Assembly: GCF_014805685.1 (NCBI RefSeq) | Contig: NC_060887.1 | Location: 8,901,463 to 8,965,462 of the forward strand | Origin: Silurus meridionalis | Lineage: Eukaryota; Chordata; Actinopteri; Siluriformes; Siluridae | Length of the DNA stretch: 64,000 nt | Direction: 5' to 3' | Part shown: positions 12,584-26,426 of the stretch, piece by piece | How the letters are laid out: every line of letters begins with the position of its first letter | How positions within the stretch are numbered: position 1 is the stretch's first letter | Notes under the pieces: model-generated | Seen by the model: only the letters and a program-made list of their open reading frames with translations | Databases searched by the model: none | Told to the model about the DNA's origin: nothing | Made by a program: the position numbers and the translations under genes

Positions 12584-14019
12584 AGGCTGACAGGAAACAG
12601 TCTCAGAAGGGAACCCATCCTCATCTGAGTGTCACTGAATGCCCATTCATTAATGTTCATCATTGTGCTTAAATGCAGAAATGTTCAAGCAAATGTGAAT
12701 TTTCTCCACTGTCAACATCTTTCAAACTGTCATAGGCTATTCAAAATGCAGGAGCCACTCAATATGCCCCGGTCTGGCTTCTGTTTCAGTGGAATTTATG
12801 TAATAACATTGTGTGATTCAAGTGACTTTCATTTTCAAAATGAAGATGTTGCAGAACTAGCAAAGTCAATTTCACACTTTCCTCTCAGGTTCATGAACAA
12901 AGCACCAGAAAAGGTGAAAATTACACTTCAAACAGCAACACCTTTATGAGCCATGCTTCCACCACTGCTTGGCATGTGGCATGCATGCAGGGTTTGCATC
13001 ATAGTGTGTCTTTAGAAAACACCACCGTGACATCCACACCCTTTTCACTGTTCTCACAAGCATCAAAAAGGTTTTTTAATCCTTTTTTTTTGCTATATTT
13101 TTCCTTCCCAAGACGTTGCACACAGCATTTCCCATCTGACTAACTTCTGCTTAGCTAATGATGTCCCTTCATGCTAGGGAGCCATAACTGATGTATATCA
13201 GGCACATACAGTAAGCATATGTAATCGATATGAACGTAACACACATTCAGCTTATTGCTGGGGTTTTTTTTTTCCAGTTGCTCCTCTTGTCCTGTTCCCA
13301 AATATATTAATAATGAGTTTCATCCCTAATTAGAGTGTGCTATGGCTGTAAAGACAATTTCTTGCATGTTGACAAAGTATGAAGAACTTATTAAATAAAT
13401 AAATCCCACAGCTGTCAGATATGGGTTTTGTGTTTTAAATCCAGCTTCGTGCTTTCTCTTAGTCTTAGCAAGTCATAGTGAGCATTTAATATCAGGCTTC
13501 CAACAATGAAATCTACCACATCTTTAGTTTTTTAGCAACCAAAACAGCAGCTTTCTATAACATACAGCACATTTTTAGGCTTGGCAATAGTTAATGAAGA
13601 CATTAATATCTGTTAAAAAAATGGCTTATAAGCTACACAGCAGCACAATGTTTACAAAGTTGTACATCTTGTTGCTGAACAAAACCTGAAGTTCCTGACA
13701 AGGTGCTGTGTTCCTCAGCTTCTACAGACTACAGAAATTTGGAATGATATCAAATCAACCAATACAGTGTTTTCCGGATGGAAGAATGACATTTGTTTAA
13801 CTGCATGTAGTTACGTAATATAATTGTTGATTGTGTGCTTTAAAAGAGCACTGCAGTGACATTACATAAGAAAAGAAAAAAAAACACACACAATATAGTG
13901 TGCTGTTGGAGAGAAAAACAACAACAACTATGCCGTGGTGTGATGTGACCCAAATTTGAACATTCTAAAATAACAACATATGCTAAAATGTTTTGTTGAG
14001 CAATTTTCTGAGCAAAGGA
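12584..14019. other. Intergenic, nothing recognised
   Basis: Open frames at 12629-12949 and 12946-13143 show no recognisable domain. T-rich and A-rich runs only (near 13083, 13265 and 13870). Confidence 0.4.
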
Positions 14020-14110
14020 ACATTGGCTCAGTGGTTAAAATGTTACACTTTGGATTAGAATGGAATGAGTCCAAATTCCAGACTACCACTGCTGAACCCC
14101 TGAGAAACAA
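14020..14110 (+). repeat. tRNA-derived SINE fragment
   Basis: 'ggctcagtggttaaaatgtt' resembles a pol III A box. It is followed by 'gagtccaaattccagactac', a degenerate B box, then 'ccactgctgaacccctgaga'. It is a truncated copy. Confidence 0.55.
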
Positions 14111-14689
14111 TTGACTACTCAGTATAAAAGAGATAATTTCAAGTATAATATATATAATATAATATATAGCAAGTAAATAAATATGATGTATAAAGGTATA
14201 ACGTAAAGTATAACACTGTGCTTTTTGTTCCTTTATGATCATGTTATGTAATTTTCCAGTCAGGAAAAGTTGAAAGTAAAATGAATAAAGTAATAAAAGA
14301 CTTAAAAAGGTAGAAAGAGATTAGTCTAGACATTAGTCATAAATTACCCAAATTACGTGAGTTTACATGAGTTACATGGAAAGCAAAGGAATATGTTAGC
14401 ACTTACAGGTACAGGTCAGTCACATAGACCGATTGAAAAATGGAATTGAGGACATTTAATAAATGTTGCAGTTTTGTACACCAAAAGTCTATTTAATATT
14501 CATGCAAATACCTAAACATACTTAAAAGACTTGTCCACTTCTGCTCTATAAACCTGCCTGCTCCGTCCTGATGTGCTAAATCTGGATAGAGTTCTCAGAA
14601 ATTAGAAATTATACAGCTGAGGTTGACTACATGTGAACAATCTATAGATATATGATGATACTCTGCATGGTTACACTCAGAAACCATGA

Positions 14690-14825
14690 AAGTAGCATCA
14701 AATCCCACCACCACCACCATGCTGCCACTGCTGGGCCCTAGAGCAAGGCTGTTAACCCTCTCCTGCTCAGTTGAAAGTCACTCTGGATAAGGGCGTCTGC
14801 AAAATTCCATAAATGTAAATTGAAT
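14690..14825 (+). repeat. SINE 3' part
   Basis: 'ctgccactgctgggccctag', 'gttaaccctctcctgctcag' and 'ctctggataagggcgtctgc' followed by 'aaattccataaatgtaaat' match the 3' tail of the SINE family seen reversed at 585-772 and 36742-36955. Confidence 0.65.
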
Positions 14826-14832
14826 ATAAACA

Positions 14833-15760
14833 GTTTGCTACAATGGCTCAGGACTCCAATTGCCACAAACAGTTCACTCGAATGTCCATTAGTTGACAGT
14901 TGATAACGTCAACAATGATGAAATGATAATAAATTGATATTCTGTGCCACCCAGATGAGGATAGGTTGTCTTTTGAGTCTGGTTCTTCTCAAAGTTTCTT
15001 CCTAAAATCAACTCTAATTTAAACTTTAATTTCAGTGTTTACTATTAAAAGCGATATACGAATAAAATCGAATTCAATTGAAACATAAATTCATCTTAAA
15101 TTGTTGACTTCAGTTCATTTTTGTATAGTTTTTTAAACAATGGACATTGTCTCAAGCAGGTATACAGAAATAAAATAGTTATAAAGTTGTATAAAAGAAT
15201 GTATATTTATAATGTGTATTTAGTGCCTATACATTTGTTCATTACAATTTTAAGTTTATCCCTATTGAGCGAGCGAGTGGTGACCGTGGCAAGAACAACT
15301 CCCTGAGATGGCATGAGAAAGAAACCCAAAGAAGAGCCAGACACAAAAGGGTACCCATCCCCATCCTGGTGGCACCGAATGTCCACCCACGACAGTTCCA
15401 TCATTGTTAATGTGTGTTGTTCAGTGACATGTGCTTGAATGCAGAACTGTTCATGCAATCTGTGGTCCTGAGTCATTGCAGTACAAAGTTGATATTACAG
15501 TCCAAATTAAATTACTCAGTAACTTGATGGATCTACTTTAGGTACTCTCTATACAGACGGATTTGCCGGAAGCCTAATATTAAATTCAATTCATTTTTTA
15601 TTGTAACCAGACTCAAAAGGGAACCATCCTAATCCAGGTGATTGTTCATTCATTGTTGGTCTATTATTGTTGAGGTTATTAACTGTTCACTGATGGACAC
15701 TAGAATGCAAAACTGCTCATGTCAATTACAAGCCATTGCAGCAGACTGTATTATACAGTA
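14833..15760. repeat. Cluster of family A repeats in both orientations
   Basis: About 14833-15080 is a forward copy ('ttcttctcaaagtttcttcc', then 'attaaaagcgatatac'). About 15110-15530 is a reverse copy ('aacaatggacattgtctcaa', 'caagaacaactccctgagat'). About 15597-15760 is a second, shorter reverse copy ('ccagactcaaaagggaacca'). Confidence 0.6.
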
Positions 15761-17539
15761 TATTTATATTATAATTATATAATTATATTCTGACCTAATA
15801 AAAAGATGTTATTATTATTTGCAGTTTTTTTTATTAGTTTGTATTAGCAGGATCAGTAAAAAAGAATTACGACCCTACTACATCACTGCATCACAAATCT
15901 CTGAGTTAATCAAGGTCATCAGCAATAGATCACCCAATATTTCTATCTGTAATCTAAGGATCTTTGTATAGAAATTAGCGGCCTCTGCTTTTTTGAGGTG
16001 GAACAGCAGGCAAGCTGTAAATAATACTGAATACTTTACAAACATACAATACATACATTACTCACAAAGGGTTTTAGGATTTTACATTTAAAGAATGTTT
16101 CAATAAACGAGATAACAAAGTACTCCTTTGAGATTAGGAACATTTTGGGAACACTGTACCACCACCCCAACACCAACCCGAGCTCACCCTCTGGTTTATT
16201 GCCTATCATTAAAATTCATATTCATTTTCTCTTCATTATAAGATATTAAGACAAAAAAAAGACTTCTGACATCTTTCTGGCTGTTATACACAACTGACAC
16301 TAAAGAGAAACTCCTTCCATAAATACTAAATAAATGACTCTGAACAGAAAATGTCACGTCTTTCTTTGTTATATAACCCTATGCATGAGTTCTTCTATGA
16401 AATCATCATATACTACAAGGGGTATGATCATATAAAATGTCTGCTCTTTGAGAAAATGCCGTACATAATACATTATAAAACAGATATAGAATAAAATATA
16501 TTAAATGAACCAGCTTAAAGAAGACGCATTCACAAATAAAAAGAAAACGGTAAGAGAATTTACAGTCTTCATAGTACATCTAAGCTCTCAGTTGTGTCAG
16601 GGTAAGAAATTGTCTTTCTGAGTTCTTCTCAGCTGAGGATCATCGATGTGACACACATTAGCCCTGCTCTCTTTGACTGACCCTATAGAACACTGCGTGT
16701 ATATCTGTGTGTGTATCTGCGTGTATATGTGTGTGTGTGCTTGTTTAAAGTAGAACACAGACAACTATCCCTCCTTGCAATTTCATAGACTTCTTCAACA
16801 TTGACCCACAATTCTTCATTTTTGTTCCTTAAAAATATGTAATCGCAAACTTAGCGATGATATTTTTCCTTTTAGTTTTCTAACATTTCTCATTGGTTTG
16901 CTGTCTGTCACATTTTTTCGCTCCTTTCAACACTCCAAAAAAACAAATATGTTTTCAATCCAATTTAGAAAGTTATTCCAAACTTCCGAAACGGTTTCTA
17001 TTTCAGCTCATGTCCTACTGCCTTTACTGAACTGAATACAGCTGAATGTGTAAATACAGGTTCGAACGTTTTGGTATCATGTAATCAAGATTTGTTATTT
17101 GGGGCTGAGGTAAGAGTTAAGTTAGCTTATATGCCAATGACCTACAATAGGCCTACATTTCTTTGTGGAAATAAAGAATGGCATTAAATATTATATATAG
17201 TATACAATTTCTGAAGACATTACGGATGAGCATTTTTTTCTTTTTTCGCAAGCAATATTTATGAAATTACATCATTTTTGGTCCCTTTTTGGACCACGTG
17301 GACACTACAGTAATGACAAGGTATGCAGTATTGTCATTAAATGTGCAAAATGCATAACACTCTGTCATATCTTTTAAAGTAACAGCAGGCTTTTTGCAAT
17401 AAACAAAAACACAGCCCTATCCCAAGAACATCAACCTCCTCGAACATGACAAATAAACTGGATTAGAATTCATTCAGCTTTAACAAAGATGTAAAAAACA
17501 GTTCATTACTTGGTGTGTATTGTTTGCTTTCTAAGGGAC
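15761..17539. other. Intergenic, nothing recognised
   Basis: No gene is recognised. A short TG-rich run sits at about 16700-16740. The block 16140-17400 lacks obvious transposon matches but gives no positive signal. Confidence 0.35.
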
Positions 17540-17745
17540 AAATCACCCAAATGAGGATGAGTTGCTTTTTGATTTAATGAGGATGGGTTCCTCTCAAGGT
17601 CTCTTCTCAGGGAGTTTTTCAGTGCCACAAGATATTTAGGGACTAATTTATGGAGCTAAAAATGTTTATTTCTAATCCATTTCCAAAGAAACTGTTTTGA
17701 GACATTGTCCATTATTAAAAGCGCTATACAAATACAATTACATTT
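17540..17745 (+). repeat. Family A repeat copy
   Basis: 'gggttcctctcaaggtctct', 'cagggagtttttcagtgcca', 'tttgagacattgtccattat' and 'aaagcgctatacaaata' follow the family order. Confidence 0.6.
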
Positions 17746-18220
17746 GGTTGAAATACTGCTTTCAGTTGTATGAAACCAACTTGGGGGATGGAGGGGGTTC
17801 TGGTGTTCTGGTGAGACGGGTGAGAGAGAGATAGGGATAGAGAGGAAGGAAGGGAGATATCCATTGCATTCCACACTGTTAAAGGGGAGGGCTGCTCCTA
17901 CTTGAATCTTGCCAATTTTAACTTACTCTTGCTTATCGCACTCCTGTATTTCAAAACATATGACAATGAGTGCTGACTCTGACCTTGAACTCTGGATATT
18001 TTATTTTTTTTGCATACCAGATTTCTGGGGGGAAAAAAAAAACAAAAAAACAAAACATCTGCCATCTTTCAAACTCAGTCCTGTAATTTGTATCCAGATT
18101 TTTACTAAGTATTTTTAACTATGCTTTTGGAGACATTAGATATTATTGTTTAATCATTAACTAAGTTTGTAAAGAAAGCACTCCCTCATGCCTGTCTGGA
18201 AGTGTGAGTCTTTGTGTGTT

Positions 18221-18282
<62 letters not shown>

Positions 18283-18592
18283 ATTTGCTGCAGGACAGGG
18301 TTCAACAAGGCCCGGTATAAATCAGAAAGTCCTCTGGTGTTTATTTACAGATGTTGTAATGGTGTTTGCAGTTACAAACTGGAGTAATTGTTTTTTAATA
18401 TACTCTATTTACTCACTCACAGTATCCTAAATCTATGTAAGCTTTGGAATGTGATCCGAGTGAGGGTTCAGCAGAACAAAGTAATTATGTAGGTTTTTTT
18501 TAATGCAGTTAGTGACTGTGACAACTCTAGTCAGTAAGAAGATAAAAAAATAAAGTGTTTGATGGTTTGATGGAAGTTATATAAGTATGTAC

Positions 18593-18662
<70 letters not shown>

Positions 18663-18689
18663 TTATAAAAACCACTCTCATTGTTTAAT
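17746..18689. other. Intergenic with microsatellites
   Basis: Contains a (TG)n run at about 18218-18281 and a (TA)n run at about 18600-18661. No gene is seen. Confidence 0.6.
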
Positions 18690-19135
<446 letters not shown>

Positions 19136-19665
19136 ATTCTAAAATGATGATCATGAAGCAATTTCAACACTGATGTTACACTTCCAACACATTTGAACAA
19201 TTTGGGGGAAAAAAAGAAAGTTCTGTTCTGGCCGTTTCAGACTCAGTAGTTTTTTTTGTTGCATAAATAGAGCAGGCAAGGCAACAAAGAAGCAAGTCCC
19301 TGAAATCCTCTTAGGACCAACCTGATGTAAGATTATTAAAAGATTAGCTTCACCTAGTTTCATCTCAGGACTCAGTTTATACCTTGGGGTTGCAAACAAA
19401 GAGCCTTTAAACAACAAGAAAGAATGTAACTGCTGACACTCTGAGCACAATATGGAATCATTATGAATTTTGAAATAGAGTTTAGAGCTAACTGTTCAAA
19501 TCAGCATGTGTTGGATGTTTCAATTACAAAATGTGTTTGTGCTGAATGTTAAATTAAATTCATTTATGTTTAAGAGAAATGAAGTGAAATGTTTAGATGC
19601 AATATTTTAATGGCGTGTCCTTTATATTACACACAGACATCGCGTCTTTGTGCTTTGTGGGCCAT
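19136..19665. other. Intergenic, nothing recognised
   Basis: No gene or repeat family is seen. Confidence 0.4.
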
Positions 19666-19666
19666 A

Positions 19667-19751
<85 letters not shown>
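19666..19751 (+). repeat. (TA)n microsatellite
   Basis: Uninterrupted TA dinucleotides of about 80 bp. Confidence 0.95.
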
Positions 19752-19753
<2 letters not shown>

Positions 19754-20734
19754 CCTATACCAATAACCTTGAATCTTTCAATATACAGAATTATGGATAC
19801 CCGTAATAAAAGAACATTCGCTGTATAAAATAAGCCGCAAAATTGCTTCTGTATATCTACTCAGGCAAGCCAATGGAGCTTTATAAGGATTCAATGTGCT
19901 CTAATCCACAAGAACATCACATCAGCCTGTTATAATGGCCATCTTATCTACCAACAATATAAACAGTCATAATTAAACTCTACAGATGAACCCAAGTCAT
20001 AGCTCATTCCTCAGTTTCTCATATAAAAGCAGATTATTTAGTATGGTGTTAAAGAGTTATGCAATGCGAATGTTACGACTGAAAGTGGGTAAAATGTGTT
20101 TATAAGACATCAAGGTTAGTTTGGTTGCTTTATATAAAGCATATTATATAAACTAGGACCAAGCCTTCGTCATGTGTGTATGATATCGAGTTGATCTAGC
20201 ATCGTTAGCAAGTCTGTCTATTTAAGAAGGATTTCTAAATTAATATGAAAAGGCACAGGGCTTTTTTTCTCTTTTAATTATACACAAGTCAGCCATTAAT
20301 GTGATAAGTGAGCCATGCAGCATTATCTGATTTTCACTAGACGTTGATCAACATGGAAAGGAGGCAGCTTGCTGCTGAATCAATTTTATACTGTGAAAAT
20401 CCTTGGACGTTCAACTGGTTTATGCAAATGTAGTGATATGACTTTAAGGTATGCTCATGCAATAGGAAGCTAACATGATTACTGTTAGCATAACAAGGCT
20501 CAAGCTTTAGATCTTTAATCTGATTTCTCTGTTCTTTTTTTTTTCTAAAATAAGTATGGTGGCTTTTAAGTCATTTAATATCGTTGCTGTTTGAAATTAA
20601 AGCATTATTTTTTTATGTGGAAACAAGTGACCGGCTTTCCTACAAAACAATTAAAACATGGTTCTTCTGTTTTATGATTTTACATTTTCTTTCTTGATCA
20701 GGGAAACATGTCTTGTCTCTGATGCCATACATAC
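19752..20734. other. Low-repeat stretch, possible conserved noncoding element
   Basis: About 19850-20630 lacks recognised transposon sequence. It contains octamer-like ATGCAAAT (near 20425) and several TAAT cores. No coding signal is seen. Conservation cannot be judged from one sequence. Confidence 0.3.
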
Positions 20735-21035
20735 TGGGATACCTGACTTCACCAGCCATATGTGGTTCTTTCCACAACATTGGAGGCACACAATTGTATA
20801 GGATGTCTGTATTATGCACAATTGTATAGCATTACATTTTCCCCTCACTTGAACTCAGAGACCCAAACCTGTTCCAGCACGACAAAGCCCCTGTGCACAA
20901 AGCCAGCTCCATGAAGATATTATTTACATGGATAAGAGTGGAGCTCTGACATCAACCCTACCCTATTATAACAGCTAAATGTGGAATTGGATGTTCAAAA
21001 CACACACTTATGGTCAAGTGTCCACAAACTTTTGT
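20735..21035 (+). mobile_element. MITE family B copy, degenerate
   Basis: 'tgtggttctttccacaacat', 'ggaggcacacaattgtatag', 'tgttccagcacgacaaagcc' and 'gtcaagtgtccacaaacttt' follow the order of the family B consensus. The left terminus is eroded. Confidence 0.6.
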
Positions 21036-22867
21036 TCACTTTGTGTATCTGTGTATAATTAAGGTGGTGCATGCATTCATTGAAACATGCTTTCCTTTCT
21101 ATTGCCCTCCCTTTGAACCCATGCTGCATTAATGTGACTGTGAGGTTGAAAATACAGTACAGTACTTGGTTGTACATGAAAATGTCTAATATTTAATAAT
21201 ATGAAATATATTTGGGTCATTATTATAGCTTTGGTGCATCACCCACGTTTCACAAATGCATCGGAAACATTTGTTAAAAGTAAATTCTCCAAGTTGTACA
21301 GAGATGGAATTCAAGATCAGGGAAATTCTAAAGAATTGAGATAAGCTGTCTGGAAATCACTCCTCCAGAAATTCTAGGCATAGAAAGTAACAAAGTCTAA
21401 ACTGATTGAGAAATAGCAGGTGTGAATAGAACATAACTCTTTATATCTTTATTAGTACCTATAATTAATTTGAAATAATACACTCTGAGGATTCATCTCT
21501 CTCCCTTTAGGGGTGGGGCCTTGATGGTCCTAAAAGAAGGTATTATTTACTATTTTAAAAAAATTTACATAATTCTTAAATTGTAATTTCCATGATTATA
21601 AATTTTTGATAAGTTCTGTTCCTGTGCTAACACTGTTAGGATCATATGCAAATCTTGTATTTTTAAGGACAACATACACAATAATCTATTACAATTTGCA
21701 TTGTTGACATGGTGCCAATAATGCTCTACCTGTTCAAGCATTAATAAAACATTGCACAAATAATCTCACCTAGATGTTTAGAAGAAGTATAATTAGAATG
21801 AAATCCCTAATTCTTGTGGTTTTTAACATGAAACCTTCTCCCCAACCTTTTACATTTTTATGATATAATCCTGAATTTTCCGTATCCGTTTTTCCAACCT
21901 TGTGTAAAGGACCTTTGTATTCATTTTCACAGTAAAACAGTGAAATTTTCTTAATAATTTTTTTTTCTTTTCTGGTTTGTATTAATGCATCCATGCAAAT
22001 AAATAAATTAAAAACAATTTGGGTTGACTTTCTGAAATATAATCTAATGAGTGACTTTTGGGGAAAAAGACATCAGAAAACATTAATGATTTTATAAAGC
22101 AGAGAACTGGTTACATCAGGGATTTTTGAAATGCCCAAAGCATACCACTAATATTTGCTTAATGAATTACCTCAGGTGCACTCCCAGTCTATGATAGCTC
22201 TTTTTTTTCTTCAGTTTGTTAACTAATTGAGTGATTCCTATCTCTAGTCCTGTAGGACCAGCAGTATTTTAGAGTTTAAAAAAAACTGATGGGTTGGAAC
22301 AGCTTCATTAATTGAGCACAAATATGCTTTGGGACCAGGTTATGATTTCTTTAACAGACTCTTGTTTCCCTCTTGTGGTGAAACTGCCATTGTACAGTCA
22401 CTTCATATTATTGGTATTAGCTCTCAGTTAAACTTTTAATATTCATAGGCAATTTTATTTAGAAAAATCTTGTTAAAGATTTTGTTAAAAGTTTTTTTTG
22501 TTGTTGGTTCATGTGCATGTGATCATCAGGTGTCCACATACTATATAGAATGCGCTAGATACTATATAGCTCATATAGCTTTTTTTTTAAAAACATGGAC
22601 AGCAAAAAAAGTGCCACACAATAACTGGATGAAATTATTATGTTTTGGACCTTAATTTTCTGATAAAAGTAATTGCACATTGAAACAGATCTTTATAATA
22701 AATATGGGCATAAACCCTCACATACACAAACTATAAGTTTTTATTTACATTAACATTAAGTTGTTTGCTAGCATGAAAGTTTAACCCTCTTTGAGAGAGG
22801 ATCAAGCTACACTGCTATAAATGCTTAGTTATAACTATATTATTCTTCGAAAACATTATTGTTAAAT
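21036..22867. other. Intergenic, nothing recognised
   Basis: AT-rich sequence with short homopolymer runs. Small open frames show no recognisable protein. Confidence 0.4.
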
Positions 22868-23006
22868 GCATAACTGTTAGAAAGGATCGCTATCTAGCTC
22901 GAATAACCAAATGTGAAAAACCAAGCGTGTCAGTAAAAACATGGTATTCATGCTGTCATCTGCTAGCTGCTGTTCGGTAGGTTGTGCGATGTCGAATGAC
23001 TGACTG

Positions 23007-23318
23007 CTAGATGCTATCTGTGTACAGTCGACCCTTAAAGTTGACCTCTGCAGACCTTACTTGTTTATCTACTCCAGGAAATGACCTTTTCACTCTCCCA
23101 GTCAACCAAAGGACTCGTGGTAGCTGGGGGTCAACCATCATAACAACAGACCAAACTGCAAGGGTTTTAGACTCTGCATGCCATTTGTGCCATAGCTGGA
23201 GATTAGGTAAGTAGTATCTAACGAATCTTGACCAAAAATGATCAGTGAGAACTTGACTTTGCCTCCATCTATGAACCGAATATGTCATTTGAGGTAAAGA
23301 GCTGTCTGGTCGCCCCAT
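23007..23318 (-). pseudogene. BEL/Pao integrase C-terminal module (DUF5641-like)
   Basis: The frame holds LTDHFWSRFVRYYLPNLQ, then VVMMVDPQLPRVLWLTGRV and VRSAEVNFKGR. This is the typical module after the integrase core of BEL/Pao polyproteins. It is one uninterrupted stretch of about 100 residues, cut off from its upstream domains by frame breaks. Confidence 0.8.
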
Positions 23319-23511
23319 GAGCAGGAGATTAGAGGAGACATAACCTAGAGGTTTGCTATTGAGAATTCCCTCTTTCTTTATAAGTACTGTTTGGAGAACT
23401 TCCTCTGTTACTGTTTGTGCACCTACGACTGTACAGAGGGCATTTTTAAGAGATCAGATCTCTTTCGAAGCTGCCACCAAAGTGAGGGGCATTAGGCGGG
23501 TTAATCGAAAT

Positions 23512-23950
23512 TCAATCTTTTGTTTGGTGAAATGTTGTTGAAGTTCCTGGCTGCAATTCATTAAGGCATCTCTTAACTCTCTCTCCACCCTTTAAGTTAG
23601 TGCCCTGGTCAGATAACAGTTCTGATAGGGTGCCTCTGCCTGCTATAAATCTCCCCAGAGCCATAAGGAAGGAATCAGTGACTATAGCTGTGAGGAGATC
23701 AATGTGTACACATTGAGTCGGTAAACACTTAAAGATTATGCCCCGTCTTTTCTCCAGGCGTCTACCTATTTTGATTTGAAAAGGCCCAAAACAATCCATA
23801 CCAGTACTGTAAAAGGGAGGATTGTGGAGTCTTAAGTGTGCTGGAGGAAGGGGTCTCAGGTTTAGCCTTCCACTTATGACATTCCATGCAGTTATGTTGG
23901 GATTTACGAATTGCCTCACAACCTCTTAGCATCCAGACACTTCTCCTCAT
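23512..23950 (-). pseudogene. BEL/Pao integrase zinc-binding region and core
   Basis: Two overlapping frames cover an HNCMECHKWKAKP zinc-binding segment and a core with FYSTGMDCFGPF (first Asp), GIIFKCLPTQCVHIDLL and ELLSDQGTN (second Asp). The frame change near 23850 shows decay. The function in an intact element would be integration of retroelement cDNA. Confidence 0.8.
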
Positions 23951-25841
23951 TTCGTCGAATACTTGTTCCGGTCCTGGGTGACACAGCTTACTGTCCTAGT
24001 CCTGAATGAGTAGTTGTTGGCTCGATGATGAGGATCTAGGATAATGGGGTAAAATGTCTGGAGTTCCAAGCCTTCGGGATGACGTAGACGTCCTCCGACC
24101 CGTATAAGCTGACTGGCTTAATCAAACTCTGGGGCTGAAGTGAGTAATAGGCTTGTAGTGGATACAGGCTTACCAGATTTTAGTTGTTCATATTCCTCTG
24201 GAAAACTGTCTTGTTTAAGGTTATGGAAGAGGAGATGTTTTGCTGTCACATAGTCCTTAGCTGTAGGTAAACTAGATTGATTTAAGTCCCTTTGACGGTG
24301 TTGAACTGTGGCTTCAACAAGGTATTTCCAGGAACTGTACTCACTGGGATTTATGGAATTTGATGTTCGTGTGACAGCGCAGAATACACTGGCTCTCCTT
24401 TCCAATTCAGGAATTTTAAGGAATGTCAGAACTAGCCACTCTGAATCAGCTTGAAGTAAGAACGGTGGACCTTGACTTCACTTGTTTGGTGTAACAAGCT
24501 CTAGTTTCTTAATCTCTTCATTATATACAACAGGCTCAGTACAGGCTCAATAGGTCTTATAAGGTGAGGATGGTCTACTCCTTTTGAAAAAAGAGGGGTT
24601 TTAGTTAGTCAATGGGCTGTAAAGGAATGCCTTTCAGGTGTTGGTATCTCTGCTGGAGTGTTGCAATGGGTTAAGAATGCTCAGCCAAACCTAAGCATTC
24701 AGAGGTGAAGGCATTCTGGATCTGGTAGCTCCGTTGTAGCTGCGATATAGAGAGTACTCTAAATGAAACTGCTGCCCCATTGAGTTTCTTAACATTTTGT
24801 CAAAATGTTCTTAATGCTAAATCCTCTGTCCATGCTTGAACCCCTAGTTTCTGAACTGCATTTGGGATTAGCATGGTCCTTTTCGGATCCATTATCGAGT
24901 AATACATAGGTGTTTAGGGTTCGATTGTTGTGTTGTAATACAACAGGGATCACTTTCAGCAGAATATGCTTGGAACCTTTAGGCCTGTATAGGGTTTCGT
25001 TCGTAGAATTTACTAGACAGGTATTCTCTGTTTGAGATCAGTTACTTACCTCATAAAGGATTTGAAGGCGTTTCCCACTGCACAGATGACAGGGCTTCTT
25101 GGGTACAATTTCTAGCTAAGTGTGATCGCCCACATTTTCAACAACATATGCTGTCTTTGATACATTTGATCATCTATTCTTTACTAAATGTCTGGAAAAT
25201 GGTACACTGTCTTAAAAAATGTTTGGTACTGTCTCAGGAGGGCACAGAACTCTAATCTGTTCAGATCTCTGTGAAGGTTCGGACTGACCCGAGGGCTCAT
25301 TCAGCTCCATGCATGACAGAAGCGAGTCTAGGCTTTGCTATTGTGCCTGGTTGCACCATCTTATGTCTCTGCTCTTTAATTTAATTCAAATTGTCACAGT
25401 TTTGACACCAGGATTCAAGCTTGAGCCACTCTGCTAGATCCAGTAGAGTGTAGACAGTCTGATAAGGCATGTGTCGTCTGAATGAGGCACACAGATCTAG
25501 GGGTAATTCGGTGAGTAGATGGGCTACATGTGAGCCGCACTGTGTACACGTTACCCTTAGAACCTAATGACTTTAGGAGACCCACGAGAGCTTGAATTTG
25601 GAGGGCAAACTAATCAAAACAGGCTAAATCTCCAGGCTGAACATCAGAAGCATCTATGACTGCTGCTATCTTAGTTAAACCTAACTGATAAGGTCGTCCG
25701 AATCTGTCCGGCGAGCCTCTTCAAACCTCAAGTGGTCTAGGAGAACCTGATACTGTAAGAGCTCAGTTGCATCAGCAGGGAGAATGTAATCAAGGGCTAA
25801 CTTTGAATGAGTGAACTTGCCATGCTCAGGACGGGTAAAAT

Positions 25842-26426
25842 TTAGAATTGTTGGATGCCGGTTTCTGGACATACAGTAGGCCGCACCATCAAGGAAGGAT
25901 ATAGTAGATCATGATCGGTATTAGGCTGTGGGCTTGTCTTGTAGGCATATGTGTCTGCTTTTGACTTTAAGGAACTCTCTCTAGGTTGCGCTTGGGGTCT
26001 ACGGGGAGTAGGTTGTGGAGTATAGGGCACTGGCTTGGGCACCGGTGCTACAGGTGGTTTATAAATAGTTCTCGGTAATGGAACTTGAGTCTCTTTGACC
26101 TGCTGTGATTTATGAGCTGGTAAAACTGACTGCTGCTTTACTGTTAAATATCCTTTGAAAGGATCTGTAGTTGTCAGACTTCCTCCTGAATGGCTCCTGA
26201 GCTTTACACAGTTGCCTATTTTCTCTCTCAAGATCTTGAAGCTTCGACTTGTGCCAGGTGTGAGTGCAGCCTCGTCCTCTTGTAACATAAGCTCCCCCTC
26301 TCCATCACTTACAGAAGGTGGTGTGGTGAACCGCGGTCTATTTGGTTGTTTGTCAACATTATCATATGGACTTGAATGAAGAAAATTACTAAGACCGAGG
26401 GGTAACACACATGATTCGACACTCAC
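25842..26426 (-). pseudogene. Gag-like N-terminal frame of the BEL/Pao element
   Basis: A frame of about 190 residues rich in Ser, Pro and Gln ('PVAPVPKPVPYTPQPTPRRP') sits upstream of the protease-like segment in the position of gag. A second frame (25872-25681) continues it. Identity as gag rests on position, not on a firm domain match. Confidence 0.5.

Noticed and set aside
18218..18281. CRISPR-like or other structured array
   Set aside because: All tandem arrays seen are microsatellites or minisatellites without spacers, and the genome is vertebrate.
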